Counted from the first letter of the stretch, positions 45,699 to 55,308 are shown. The stretch is 64,000 nt of DNA from Temperatibacter sp965603205 (GCA_965603205.1 CBFDCC010000003.1:224801-288800); one strand, 5' to 3'. Program-made: numbers and translations. Notes: generated by a model not told the origin, from the sequence alone.

Positions 45699-47015
45699 CT
45701 AAATACCCAGTTCGTCACGCATCTTATAGAACATCATGCCCGCAGCTAAAATAGGCTGACGCAGCAGTCTACCACCAGGAAACGGTGGGTGCATGACATT
45801 AGCCATCACATCAAATCGTTCAGCATGGCCTGCAATAGCCTCTGAAACTAATTTCGCCGACATATGCGTCGAAGCCACACCGTGTCCTGAATAGGCTTGT
45901 GCAAAATAGACATTGGGCGTCACGCGGCCAATTTGTGGAATACGGTTCATACCAATCCCCATATAGCCACCCCATTCATAGTCGATTTTAATCCCTTTTA
46001 ATTCTGGAAACACTTTTTCCATCTTAGGGATCAATGTGGAAGCAATATCCTTTGGATGGCGACCAGAATAGTTCGCAAGCCCGCCAAACAACAAACGGTT
46101 ATCAGAGGACAGGCGGTAATAATCCAGCGCCCAGCGCAAATCACATATTGCATAATCTGATGGAAGTGTCTGTGCAATTTGCTCATCTGACAGTGGCTCA
46201 GTCGCAATAATATAACTACCCGCAGGTATAAGGCGAGATGCTAATTTTGGCACAAGGTTACCCATGTAGGCGTTACCTGCCATCAAAACAAAATCTGCGG
46301 TAATTGTGGCAGTTTCAGTTTTAACTTTTGCAGGTTCGCCGTATTCAATATCAGTGACCATTGCGCCTTCGTAAATTTTAGCCCCTAGACCCTCAGCGGC
46401 GCGCGCTTCACCGCGAATAAGATTAAGCACATGGCAGTGCCCCCACCCCATATTAGCAAGCCCGCCAATATAACGATCGCTATTAACAATTTTTGCCATC
46501 TCATCGCGGTTTTCAATAAGGCGTTGCTCTGCTTGGAACCCCATATCTACCAAGGTATCTCGAGAGCGCTTAAGCTCATCAAGCTCAGATTGTTTCATTG
46601 CAGCATCAAAATAACCCCATTTAAGGTTACAGTTGATGTCGTATTTTTCGACCCAGTCAGCAATAATATCAATGCATTCTACGCCCATTTGCCACATCTT
46701 TTTGGTATTTTCCTTACCAAAAAGCTTTGTCACCCCACCAACATTGGCTAATTCACGGCTATAACCACCAATAACTTGGCCGCCATTACGCCCCGACGCG
46801 CCCCAGCCAATATGATTTTGCTCGACGAGCGCAACCTTAAAACCTCGTTCGCTCAAATGCAGTGCAGCAGCAACGCCTGTGAAACCACCACCGACGATGC
46901 ATACATCAACGCGCTGGTCTTCTTCTAACGTTGAAAAAGGCTTTAAGTCGTTACATGTCGCAGCATAATAAGACTCTGGGAATGCATTGTTATGGGCTAT
47001 GTCATTGAAACGCAT
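45699..47015 (-). CDS. puuB: FAD-dependent gamma-glutamylputrescine oxidase, copy 2
   Basis: This protein has the same length (438 residues) and motifs as copy 1: VGGGFTGVAAALHLSERG, WGASGRNGGQV and EWGGYMGIGMNR. The section around residues 213-255 (KIYEGAMVTDIEYGEPAKV onwards) is almost identical between the two copies, while other regions differ more, which hints at gene conversion. It lies 1 bp after the PuuA gene stop and is followed by copy 1 after 51 bp. Confidence 0.88.
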   Translation of the reverse strand: MRFNDIAHNNAFPESYYAATCNDLKPFSTLEEDQRVDVCIVGGGFTGVAAALHLSERGFKVALVEQNHIGWGASGRNGGQVIGGYSRELANVGGVTKLFGKENTKKMWQMGVECIDIIADWVEKYDINCNLKWGYFDAAMKQSELDELKRSRDTLVDMGFQAEQRLIENRDEMAKIVNSDRYIGGLANMGWGHCHVLNLIRGEARAAEGLGAKIYEGAMVTDIEYGEPAKVKTETATITADFVLMAGNAYMGNLVPKLASRLIPAGSYIIATEPLSDEQIAQTLPSDYAICDLRWALDYYRLSSDNRLLFGGLANYSGRHPKDIASTLIPKMEKVFPELKGIKIDYEWGGYMGIGMNRIPQIGRVTPNVYFAQAYSGHGVASTHMSAKLVSEAIAGHAERFDVMANVMHPPFPGGRLLRQPILAAGMMFYKMRDELGI

Positions 47016-47016
47016 A

Positions 47017-48360
47017 TTAAACTACTCTCAAATACCAATCTAAATCAGTTTGACTAATCACACGATGATAAATTTCTTCTTCTTCTGATCTAATGCGCCC
47101 ATAGAGATCCACAAAACGCTCGCCTAAATAATCAGATAGTATTTCACCTTCTTTAAAGACTGCATTAGACCTGCCCCAACGGGATGGTAACATATTTGAC
47201 ATGTCAATATCATCTAATTCACCAAGTTTTGTTCCTGGATCACAATTATGCGTTAAACCATAATGCGCGGCAGCTAAAATAGCCGCAGATACCAAATGAG
47301 GGCATGCATCCGCACCAGAAACCCGATGCTCAAAACGACGGTTCGTTTTGTCTGCCACAGGCAAACGTACAGATACGCGGCGGTTGTTTTCACCCCAATT
47401 AGGCACCACAGGTGTGTATAATTCTGGATCAAAACGACGATAACTATTGGCCGTAGGCGCAAATATAGCCGTTGATTCTGGCATGGCCTTTAACAGACCT
47501 CCAACAGCGGCTGCTAATTTTTCTTCGCCATCATCAAGACCAAATATATTATCACCACTCGCATTCAATATACTCATATGCAGGTGCAGCCCATTACCAG
47601 ACTGATCTGGTAGCGGCTTAGCCATAAAGCTTGCCAGCATGTCATGCTTAAAGGCCACGCATTTAACAACACGTTTCAGCAGCAATGCATAATCAGATGC
47701 CATCAATGCATCATCCATATGATTTAAATTGACCTCAAACTGGCCATCGCCATATTCACATAATAAGGCGTCAAGGGGTATACCCTGCACGCGACATGCT
47801 GCCTCAATCTCATCTAAGATCGGTGCAAAATCATAATGCACTTCTGCCGTTAGATAATTAGCGCCCGTTGCGCGCGGCATCCCGCTCATTGGGGCAACCG
47901 GCCTTGGAGGCATCGCGCCCTTCTCTAACAAATAAAACTCGTATTCAAAGGCAACAACAGGCTTTAAACCCGCACTCTGATATGAGCTTAATGTCTTTTC
48001 TAATATACAGCGTGGGTCAGTAAACCATGAGCTACCATCTAGTTCACGCATCGTCATGAGCACCTGTGCGGTTGGGCGGTTCGCCCATGGCACCACTTGA
48101 AGCGTACCCGGCACCGCCACACAAAGTCTATCAGGATCAGAACCTAAATCAGCTAAGGTACAATCCAGTGTATCTCCTGTAACCGATAGGTATGAGACTG
48201 ATGCAGGTAGAGTGAAGGCACCCTTAGCTATTTTTTTCAACACAGCTGGTGATGCTTGTTTTATACGCAAGATACCATTCATGTCTGAAAGTAATACTTC
48301 CACAACTTCAATATCTGGGTGCGCTCCTAAAAACGCATCAACTTCCTCTTGAAAACTCAC
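47017..48360 (-). CDS. puuA: Gamma-glutamylpolyamine synthetase-like protein, copy 1
   Basis: The 447-residue protein is of the glutamine-synthetase superfamily. It shows AFEYEFYLLE (metal Glu), EYGDGQFEVNLNH, the ATP-site GNGLHLHMS and RRFEHRVSGADACPHL. PuuA ligates glutamate to putrescine as the first step of its breakdown. It is placed as the first gene of the minus-strand operon. Its identity with the plus-strand PuuA (50324) is modest, so the two are not a recent duplication and may have different amine substrates. Confidence 0.85.
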   Translation of the reverse strand: MSFQEEVDAFLGAHPDIEVVEVLLSDMNGILRIKQASPAVLKKIAKGAFTLPASVSYLSVTGDTLDCTLADLGSDPDRLCVAVPGTLQVVPWANRPTAQVLMTMRELDGSSWFTDPRCILEKTLSSYQSAGLKPVVAFEYEFYLLEKGAMPPRPVAPMSGMPRATGANYLTAEVHYDFAPILDEIEAACRVQGIPLDALLCEYGDGQFEVNLNHMDDALMASDYALLLKRVVKCVAFKHDMLASFMAKPLPDQSGNGLHLHMSILNASGDNIFGLDDGEEKLAAAVGGLLKAMPESTAIFAPTANSYRRFDPELYTPVVPNWGENNRRVSVRLPVADKTNRRFEHRVSGADACPHLVSAAILAAAHYGLTHNCDPGTKLGELDDIDMSNMLPSRWGRSNAVFKEGEILSDYLGERFVDLYGRIRSEEEEIYHRVISQTDLDWYLRVV

Positions 48361-48447
48361 AACTATTTCTCCTTCATAACTTCAATTACATGAACATTAG
48401 ACAAGTAAGGGAACTTAATAAATACCGCATATGTATTAGCATTATAA

Positions 48448-48459
48448 TTGTGATCACAA
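48448..48459. promoter_or_regulatory. Palindromic operator TTGTGATCACAA (box 1)
   Basis: This perfect 12-bp palindrome of form TTGT-N4-ACAA matches the half-site style reported for FCD-type GntR regulators. It abuts a minus-strand TATAAT, so binding would repress the puuA-puuB2-puuB1 operon. The candidate protein is the GntR regulator encoded at 54517. Confidence 0.55.
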
Positions 48460-48547
48460 AAAATTATCCATAAGGCATTTATTATACTAGGTAAATTCAA
48501 TTCATACCTCATTTTAGTTATGATATTAATCTTGACTTAATCCTATT

Positions 48548-48559
48548 TTGTGATCACAT
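48548..48559. promoter_or_regulatory. Palindromic operator TTGTGATCACAT (box 2)
   Basis: This box differs from box 1 only in its last base, and starts exactly 100 bp from it. It follows TTGACT by 10 bp and would cover the spacer of a plus-strand promoter for the 48684 operon. Two identical boxes each placed on a divergent promoter, about 9.5 helical turns apart, could also allow looping. Confidence 0.55.
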
Positions 48560-48683
48560 TTGAAAAATTGAATATTACGATCTTATCGGGATAAGTTTAA
48601 TTTATAGAAATTGTTAAACTGGATCGCAATATTTTAGCAAAATTAATAGTGGGCATATAGCCCACAAGTAGGGATATTTTACG

Positions 48684-49547
48684 ATGAATGTACCACACCA
48701 TAGTCTGAGTGAAAAAACCTTGAGCCGCGCTAAGATGTTTCAAATCTTTAAATATACGATCTATGCATTAATTTGTTGTAATTTTTTCTATTTTGCTTGG
48801 GAAGATACAATGGCAAGCGCCCATACATTTCAGGGCGGTGTTGGTCTAAGCCAGATATTTACAGCCTTCACTGCTTCACTGGATACCGTCGCTTGGATCG
48901 TTCTTCTTGGTATTTTTGAGCTTGAAACCTATACCATAGAGGACGAGGATTTATACGGCAAACTCAAGTGGGGCATGAATATAGTCACGACCATTTGCTA
49001 CGCCTCTATCACTATGGCTTGCTATGGGTATCTAAATAAATTTTTAATGACCTATGGTTTTGAGCCTAGCATGATCACAGATGCCTGCGCTCAGGTTGGA
49101 AACATCAAATCATATGCAGCAGGGCTTGACGATTATTACTCCCTCACCGCCGACAATTGCAGTGCGCTAACAGCGCCATTCCTTGTTAACAGTGAGACCA
49201 GTATGATTGCCACTGCTAATGTATCAATGGAGCTAAAACGCATCTCCTCTATTGACGTTATGAACTCAATAGTCTGGTTACTTATTGTCGTAATTCTGCA
49301 AATTGACGTTATGTTGCAACTGCGCGGCAAACTGACCGACAAACTATATAAAATCACGGCCTCCGTCAAAGCCGTATCTTATAGCTTGTTATTTGTTGCT
49401 GCCTTTTACTGGGCGTACCTTGGTGATGCATATGGGACTTGGGATGCCACATTATGGATTTTGGCCTTCTTCTTTATTGAGCTGAACTTGTTCAACTGGC
49501 ACGAAGAAGAGATAATTGAAGCAAAGGTTGAGGTACAAAAATCATGA
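48684..49547 (+). CDS. Four-to-six-helix membrane protein of the polyamine locus, unknown
   Basis: The 287-residue protein has about five hydrophobic helices (for example TIYALICCNFFYFAW near residue 25, WIVLLGIFELETYTI near 75, VVILQIDVMLQL near 210) and an acidic loop in the middle. I do not recognise the family. It is the first gene of the plus-strand operon under box 2, and its stop overlaps the start of puuD by 4 bp. Position suggests a role in amine transport or sensing, but this is inference. Confidence 0.6.
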   Translation: MNVPHHSLSEKTLSRAKMFQIFKYTIYALICCNFFYFAWEDTMASAHTFQGGVGLSQIFTAFTASLDTVAWIVLLGIFELETYTIEDEDLYGKLKWGMNIVTTICYASITMACYGYLNKFLMTYGFEPSMITDACAQVGNIKSYAAGLDDYYSLTADNCSALTAPFLVNSETSMIATANVSMELKRISSIDVMNSIVWLLIVVILQIDVMLQLRGKLTDKLYKITASVKAVSYSLLFVAAFYWAYLGDAYGTWDATLWILAFFFIELNLFNWHEEEIIEAKVEVQKS

Positions 49548-50293
49548 AACCTGTTATTGGCATAATATGCGACACGGCGATGAATGGGCCACACCTGTTC
49601 CATTCTGCGGGGGATAAATATATCCGCGCGGTAAGAGAATGTATGGATGCAACGCCTTTATTGATACCGTCATTAGATGACAATCCGCTAGATATAGATG
49701 AATTAACCAATGTGTTTGATGGTTTTTTAATCACGGGTGGTTATAGCAACGTTGGGCGCGAGCATTACGGCGAAGAGCCTGCGCCCGAAGGTGAAAACCA
49801 AGACCCTTTGCGTGATAAGAATACTCTACCTCTTCTGAAGGCACTCATAGACAAGGGCATACCATTTTTTGCTATTTGTCGCGGCTTGCAAGAGCTGAAT
49901 GTAACAATGGGGGGAACGCTATACCCACGCATTCATGAGATAGAGGGTCGTGATTATCACAGCACCCATGACGGCGATCCTGTCGAGGTGCAATATAGCG
50001 CAGTTCACGATGTAGCAACCGTGGCAGGCGGTCAGTTAGCCGCTATTACGGGCGAGACAAAATTTGATGTGAATTCAATCCACGTTCAAGGGATAAAGGA
50101 TTTAGCACCGGGCCTAACTGTAGAAGCAGTAGCAGGTGACAATACTGTTGAGGCTGTATCGGTGACAAACGCTAAATCCTTTGCACTGGCCGTGCAGTGG
50201 CACCCAGAATGGCAAGCAAAAGACAATCCGCAGTCGGTAAAGATGTTCAATGCATTCAAAGCCGCTGTACTAAAATTTAAACAGAGTAAATAA
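49544..50293 (+). CDS. puuD: Gamma-glutamyl-gamma-aminobutyrate hydrolase
   Basis: The 249-residue class-I amidotransferase-like hydrolase has nucleophile Cys112 in FAICRGLQELNV and the distal His-Glu of VQWHPEWQ near residues 222-224. PuuD releases GABA and glutamate from gamma-glutamyl-GABA in putrescine breakdown. It overlaps the membrane-protein gene by 4 bp (ATGA) and precedes the second PuuA by 30 bp. Confidence 0.93.
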   Translation: MKPVIGIICDTAMNGPHLFHSAGDKYIRAVRECMDATPLLIPSLDDNPLDIDELTNVFDGFLITGGYSNVGREHYGEEPAPEGENQDPLRDKNTLPLLKALIDKGIPFFAICRGLQELNVTMGGTLYPRIHEIEGRDYHSTHDGDPVEVQYSAVHDVATVAGGQLAAITGETKFDVNSIHVQGIKDLAPGLTVEAVAGDNTVEAVSVTNAKSFALAVQWHPEWQAKDNPQSVKMFNAFKAAVLKFKQSK

Positions 50294-50323
50294 ACACAAC
50301 AATTTAAGGACAGTTCCTCAGCA

Positions 50324-51709
50324 ATGGGGGCTGAATGGTGTTTCATGAGTGATGCAAAGAGCATCGAAAAGGCCGAACAGTGGCTAATAGATAATAACAT
50401 TGATGACATTGAGTGCATGGTTGCCGATGTGGCTGGCATTGCCCGCGGCAAATCTATGCCACGCAAGAAATTCATTGAGGACCTACAAACACGTAGTCTC
50501 CGCATGCCAGAAACGCTATTTGGTATGACGGTGAACGGCGACAATGTTATTAATGAAGCCATGACCGAAACCGAGCAGGATGTTATCATGGTACCTAATC
50601 TTGATACTATCTGCGCAACCCCATGGCAATCAGAACCCACAGCATGTGTAATATGTGACTGTGAATATGATGATGGAAGTAAAGTTGGCTTCTCACCGCG
50701 TCAAGTCTTAGAAAAAGTAGTAAACTTATATGCGGCTGAAGGCTGGACTCCCATTGTTGCACCTGAGTTTGAATTTTACCTTCTGGAAAAGCAAGAAGAC
50801 AACATTGAAGGCGACCCAAAACCTCCAAAAGGTCGCTCCGGTCGTCGTGATTCAGGCTCTTCACCCTATTCTATTGATAGTTTGGACGAATTTGCTCCTT
50901 ATTTTGATGATGTCTACGCAGCCTGCGAAGCACAAAATATTGATGTAGACACGCTCATTCACGAAGCGGGGCCTGGGCAATATGAATTTAACGTCAATCA
51001 CGGCGAGCCAATGAATGTCGCGGATCAATCCTTCCTGTTTAAGCGTATTATCCGACAGGTTGCGATGCACCACAATATGTTCGCCTCGTTTATGGCGCGA
51101 CCCTATGCGGACAGTTTTGGTAGTGCTATGCATATTCACCAGTCAGTAATTAATAGCGAAACTAAGAAGAATGTTTTCTCTGACGCTGAAGGTGGTGATA
51201 CGGAATTATTTCTGTCCCACATTGGTGGTTTGCAGAAATATCTACCAAGCGCCATGCCACTGATTGCACCCTATGTGAATAGTTACAGCCGTTTTGGTTC
51301 AGGGTGGTCATGTCCTACCAACACACACTGGGGCCGTGAAAACCGCTCTGTTGGTTTGCGTTCACCTGCGGGCGGGCCTGAATCCCGTCGCATTGAAAAC
51401 CGCATAGCTGGCTCTGATGTGAACCCATACTTTGCCATAGCCGCGTCACTGGCTTGTGGTTATCTCGGCATGAAAGAAGGCCTAAAAGCATCACCTGCGG
51501 TTGAGGGTGTTGCTTATGGGGAAAAAGGTGGAAAATTGCCACGCCACTATCTTGACGGCGTAAGAAAACTAGGCAGTTGCGACCCTCTAAAAGAGGTTCT
51601 AGGCGCTGACTTTGTGAACACCTATGTGGAGATGAAGGAGCTAGAATATGATAGCTACGCTTCGGTTCTTAGCCCATGGGAAAAGAAATATTTAATGTTG
51701 AACGTGTAA
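50324..51709 (+). CDS. puuA: Gamma-glutamylpolyamine synthetase-like protein, copy 2
   Basis: The 461-residue glutamine-synthetase-superfamily ligase has VAPEFEFYLLE, HEAGPGQYEFNVNHG, GSAMHIHQSV and ESRRIENRIAGSDVNPY. The Asp/Glu and Arg motifs differ from copy 1 in detail, so it may act on another amine. The start is uncertain: ATG at 50324 has AAGGA 13 bp upstream, while an in-frame ATG at 50345 gives a more typical N-terminus (MSDAKSIEKAEQWL). It is flanked by puuD and spuC. Confidence 0.85.
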   Translation: MGAEWCFMSDAKSIEKAEQWLIDNNIDDIECMVADVAGIARGKSMPRKKFIEDLQTRSLRMPETLFGMTVNGDNVINEAMTETEQDVIMVPNLDTICATPWQSEPTACVICDCEYDDGSKVGFSPRQVLEKVVNLYAAEGWTPIVAPEFEFYLLEKQEDNIEGDPKPPKGRSGRRDSGSSPYSIDSLDEFAPYFDDVYAACEAQNIDVDTLIHEAGPGQYEFNVNHGEPMNVADQSFLFKRIIRQVAMHHNMFASFMARPYADSFGSAMHIHQSVINSETKKNVFSDAEGGDTELFLSHIGGLQKYLPSAMPLIAPYVNSYSRFGSGWSCPTNTHWGRENRSVGLRSPAGGPESRRIENRIAGSDVNPYFAIAASLACGYLGMKEGLKASPAVEGVAYGEKGGKLPRHYLDGVRKLGSCDPLKEVLGADFVNTYVEMKELEYDSYASVLSPWEKKYLMLNV

Positions 51710-51731
51710 ACTCTAAGAAAGGACGTATATT

Positions 51732-53108
51732 ATGTCTGGACAATTATCTAACAGAACTAAAGAAATACAAGAACTAGATGCAAAGCACCACTTGCATCCC
51801 TTCATGGAGCATCCAAATATTGCTCGTAAAGGCGCACGTGTTATCACGAGTGCTAAGGGTGCTTACATTTATGATAGCGAAGGTAACGAGCTATTAGACG
51901 GCATGGCTGGTCTATGGACCAATCAGATCGGAATGGGCCGTGAAGAGATTGTTGAAACTGCTGCTGCGGCCATGCAAGAGCTTGGTTTCTATAACACATT
52001 CTTCTATACTACTCATCCTGCCGTAGCGGAGCTAGCTGCCAAGATTGCGGAAAAAACACCAGGTGACATCAACAAGATTTTCTTTGCCAGCTCTGGTTCA
52101 GAAGCTGTTGATAGTGCTTATAAGCTAATCAAATATTATTGGAATATGAAAGGTCAGCCAAACCGCAAGCAATTCATCGCTCGCGAACGCGCTTATCATG
52201 GTTCTACAACTGTTGCGGCCTCGCTTTGCGGCCTAACGGGTATGCACCCTCAATTTGATCTACCTATTGAAGGCATCCACCATATTGGCCCTGCCCCAGA
52301 TTATTACGCTGAAGGCGGTGATCAAACACCAGAAGAATTCACAGACCGCTGCGTCCAAGCACTTGAAGATAAAATCAATGAGATTGGCGCGGAAAATGTA
52401 GCTGCGTTCGTTGCAGAGCCTGTTATGGGCGCGGGCGGCATGGTGCCTCCCCCTCCTGGTTACTGGCCAAAAATTGAGGCTGTATGCCGCAAACACGGTA
52501 TTATCATGTGGTGTGACGAGGTCATTTGCGGCTGGGGTCGTACTGGTGATTGGTTCGGCAGCTCTCATTTTGGTGTTACACCTGATGTAATCACAATGGC
52601 AAAGGGCCTAACATCTGGATATCAACCTTTATCAGCGGTAGCTATTGGTGGTGATATGGCTGATACAATTGCAGCTAATGAAGATGAGATGGTGCATGGC
52701 TTTACCTATAGTGGCCATCCTGTTGCTTGTGCGGTAGCGCTAAAGAATATTGAAATCATGGAGCGAGAAGGCCTTGTTGGTTCAGATGCTCAAAATGATA
52801 AAATTGCTTATTGGGCAGCAGCAATGGATAAACTTGGCGAACATCCATTAGTTGGCGCAACACGCTGCATCGGCTTACTTGGTGCCATTGAACTGGTTAA
52901 GGATAAAGCCACGCAAGAGCGTTATCCATCAGAATTAAGTGTTGGTTTCCAATGCCGTGAAATTTGCATGGAGAATGGCCTAGTGATGCGCAACGTTGGT
53001 GACACAATGATTTTATGCCCACCTCTGGTTATCACTAAAGAACAAATAGACGAGCTGGTGACAAAAGCCCGCCTTACATTTGATCTAGCGCTTGAAAAAA
53101 TTAGCTAG
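51732..53108 (+). CDS. spuC: Putrescine/polyamine-pyruvate aminotransferase, SpuC-like
   Basis: The 458-residue class-III PLP aminotransferase has NTFFYTTHPAVAEL, SSGSEAVDSAYKL, CDEVICGWGRTG and Schiff-base Lys291 in AKGLTSGYQPLS. Placement between puuA and a permease, in a locus without an obvious aldehyde dehydrogenase, suggests that part of the amine is handled by transamination. It could also be an omega-amino-acid:pyruvate aminotransferase, which the sequence does not exclude. Confidence 0.85.
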   Translation: MSGQLSNRTKEIQELDAKHHLHPFMEHPNIARKGARVITSAKGAYIYDSEGNELLDGMAGLWTNQIGMGREEIVETAAAAMQELGFYNTFFYTTHPAVAELAAKIAEKTPGDINKIFFASSGSEAVDSAYKLIKYYWNMKGQPNRKQFIARERAYHGSTTVAASLCGLTGMHPQFDLPIEGIHHIGPAPDYYAEGGDQTPEEFTDRCVQALEDKINEIGAENVAAFVAEPVMGAGGMVPPPPGYWPKIEAVCRKHGIIMWCDEVICGWGRTGDWFGSSHFGVTPDVITMAKGLTSGYQPLSAVAIGGDMADTIAANEDEMVHGFTYSGHPVACAVALKNIEIMEREGLVGSDAQNDKIAYWAAAMDKLGEHPLVGATRCIGLLGAIELVKDKATQERYPSELSVGFQCREICMENGLVMRNVGDTMILCPPLVITKEQIDELVTKARLTFDLALEKIS

Positions 53109-53150
53109 AACTTCAGCTAAGGATTCGGGCCTATAAAAAAGGAAAATAGT

Positions 53151-54530
53151 ATGACATCGAAGCACCATAAAAAAGTTATTGGTCGGCGCGATGTCGTACT
53201 ATTTTGCATCTCAGCTATCTTGTTACTCGATACCGTGGCAGCAGGTGCTGCCGTTGGTGCCTCTAGCATATTCTGGTGGGTCATACTCGGGGTATTCTTT
53301 TATATCCCCTTTTCCTTAATCTCTGTGGAAATGGGCAGCACTTACCCTGATCAGGGTGGTATCTACGCTTGGGTTGACCGCGCCTTTGGTAGCCGCTGGG
53401 CATCATCTGTTGCATGGTCTTATTGGATCAACATGGCCATATGGTGTCCCGCTATTCATATTTTGTTTGCGGGTATCTTTAGTCAAATATTTGACCTGAA
53501 CTTATCGCTCTATGAACAAATTGCCATAGGCATAGTCATCACTTGGCTGACGGTGCTGGTAAATGTTATCACATTAGACATTGGTAAATGGGTTCCAAAT
53601 ATAGGCGCAATATTAAAAGTCATTGTGTTTATGAGTGTCATTATAGGTGCTTATTTCTATTATCAGGAACACGGCATGGCCAATGAGTTAACGGTAGAAA
53701 CACTAACCCCGCACCTTGGGGAAGGGTTGAAATACCTGCCTGTTATTATCTATGGCATGTTGGGGTTCGAGCTAATATGTGCTGGCGCTGATGAAATGGA
53801 AAATCCACAAAAAGATTTACCAAGCGGCGTCCTGATATCGGGCATCATCATCATCGCACTCTATATCCTAGCTACATTCGCCGTATTAACCGCTATTCCA
53901 TCGGGCGAGATCAATCTGGTAGAAGGTCTGGTTGATACGCTGAATCTCTTCTTTGGTGCTAGCGAGATGGGCCGCACTTTTGTCCTGATTCTTGCTATCG
54001 GCACATTATATACTTTCTTTTCTAATGGTGTCACATGGGCTCTTGGTGCTAACCGCGCGGCGGCCGAGGCGGCGCGTGAAGGCGAACTACCTGCCTTATT
54101 TGCTTATGAGAGCAAGGTTAAGCGCACACCTATAGGCGCAGCACTTGCTCTAGGTGTGGTTAGCACTAGTGTTCTCATTCTTTACGGCCTTATAGCCAAT
54201 TCAAATGAAGATTTATTTTGGTCACTCTTTGCCTTTAGCAGCGTGATTTTCTTGGCACCCTATTTCGTAATGATGCTTGCCTATATCAAGCTACGCAACA
54301 CGGACACAGACACGCCTAGACCCTTTAAAATCGCAGGCCCCAATTGGGTTGGTAATGGTTTAGCGTTCCTATGTTCATTTATCTTGATACTTGCAATTAT
54401 CTTGTTCGTTTATGTGCCGGGCGAAGGTGAAGGCACTGGTATGCAATGGCCCGTGTTTTACGGCGCTACTGCCATGTTACTATTAGGTGAGATTTTGATC
54501 CACCTACGTAGAAGAAATGGCAAATCATGA
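53151..54530 (+). CDS. APC-superfamily amino-acid/polyamine permease
   Basis: The 459-residue protein has about 12 membrane helices. It has the conserved GGIYAWVDRAFGSRWA in the first half and GFELICAGADEMENPQKDLP further on, the loop typical of amino acid-polyamine-organocation permeases. PuuP-like uptake of putrescine is the natural role given the neighbours. Its 3' end overlaps the GntR gene by 14 bp. Confidence 0.87.
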   Translation: MTSKHHKKVIGRRDVVLFCISAILLLDTVAAGAAVGASSIFWWVILGVFFYIPFSLISVEMGSTYPDQGGIYAWVDRAFGSRWASSVAWSYWINMAIWCPAIHILFAGIFSQIFDLNLSLYEQIAIGIVITWLTVLVNVITLDIGKWVPNIGAILKVIVFMSVIIGAYFYYQEHGMANELTVETLTPHLGEGLKYLPVIIYGMLGFELICAGADEMENPQKDLPSGVLISGIIIIALYILATFAVLTAIPSGEINLVEGLVDTLNLFFGASEMGRTFVLILAIGTLYTFFSNGVTWALGANRAAAEAAREGELPALFAYESKVKRTPIGAALALGVVSTSVLILYGLIANSNEDLFWSLFAFSSVIFLAPYFVMMLAYIKLRNTDTDTPRPFKIAGPNWVGNGLAFLCSFILILAIILFVYVPGEGEGTGMQWPVFYGATAMLLLGEILIHLRRRNGKS

Positions 54531-55308
54531 AATGAACGCCCATAGCGACATATCATTTTCAGCCCTAAATCAGATGGAGGGGGAGACCACGCAAGAATGG
54601 GTCTACCGCGCCTTGCGGTTTATGATTTTATCTGGTCAGGTCACACCTGGGCGGGCGCTAACAATCCGCGGCCTTGCCGCTGATCTGGGCACCAGTGCTA
54701 TGCCTGTGCGTGAGGCATTGCGCCGCTTAACGTCAGAGGGCGCATTAGAGAGTAAATCAAATCGGCGCATCGTCGTGCCTAAGCTAACACCTTCACGCCT
54801 TGCTGAACTGTTGGAACTGCGCATTTCATTAGAGGTTCACGCGGCCGAGCGCGCCCTGCCCTATATCAATGAGGAAACAGTCGAGGCATTGACAGGTATA
54901 GATAACGAATTAAACGCGGGGTTATCTAAAGGAAACGCTACAAATATCATTATAAATAATCAGGCATTTCACCGCACGATTTATACCGCTAACAAAGACC
55001 AAGTGATCATGCCATTAATTGAGCGTGTTTGGTTGCAGATGGGGCCATTGCACCGCTTAGCACTGACTTGGTTAACCGATAATTATATCGAAGATAGGCA
55101 TGTAGATATTTTAAAATCCTTAACTGAGCGTGACCCATACGGTTTAAAAAATGCGATAGAAGCAGATATTAGAGAAGCCGCAGGTTATCTAACCCAGCCA
55201 GCACTGTTAAAAGAATATTTTGAAAAAGGGGGTGACAATCCTGCTCCCATACGGGATTATACAAAAAATGTGAATATGAAAAAATTAAGGATACCTAAAG
55301 CCACGTGA
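54517..55308 (+). CDS. GntR-family (FCD) transcriptional regulator
   Basis: The 263-residue protein has an N-terminal winged helix (about residues 20-85, with IRGLAADLGTSAMPVREALRRL as recognition part) and a C-terminal all-helical FCD ligand-binding domain (LLELRISLEVHAAERAL). The FCD class typically recognises TTGT-N4-ACAA-like palindromes, and such boxes lie in the divergent region at 48448 and 48548. It is therefore the best candidate regulator of the polyamine locus. It starts within the last codons of the permease gene. Confidence 0.9.
   Translation: MANHEMNAHSDISFSALNQMEGETTQEWVYRALRFMILSGQVTPGRALTIRGLAADLGTSAMPVREALRRLTSEGALESKSNRRIVVPKLTPSRLAELLELRISLEVHAAERALPYINEETVEALTGIDNELNAGLSKGNATNIIINNQAFHRTIYTANKDQVIMPLIERVWLQMGPLHRLALTWLTDNYIEDRHVDILKSLTERDPYGLKNAIEADIREAAGYLTQPALLKEYFEKGGDNPAPIRDYTKNVNMKKLRIPKAT

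Larger units (their letters stand above)
48361..48683. other. Divergent control region of the polyamine locus
   Basis: This 323-bp AT-rich gap lies between the minus-strand puuA operon and the plus-strand operon. It holds two TTGTGATCACA(A/T) palindromes at 48448-48459 and 48548-48559, a TATAAT-like box on the minus strand at 48441-48446 directly beside the first, and TTGACT (48532-48537) as a possible plus-strand -35 just before the second. No gene is seen in it. Confidence 0.7.
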
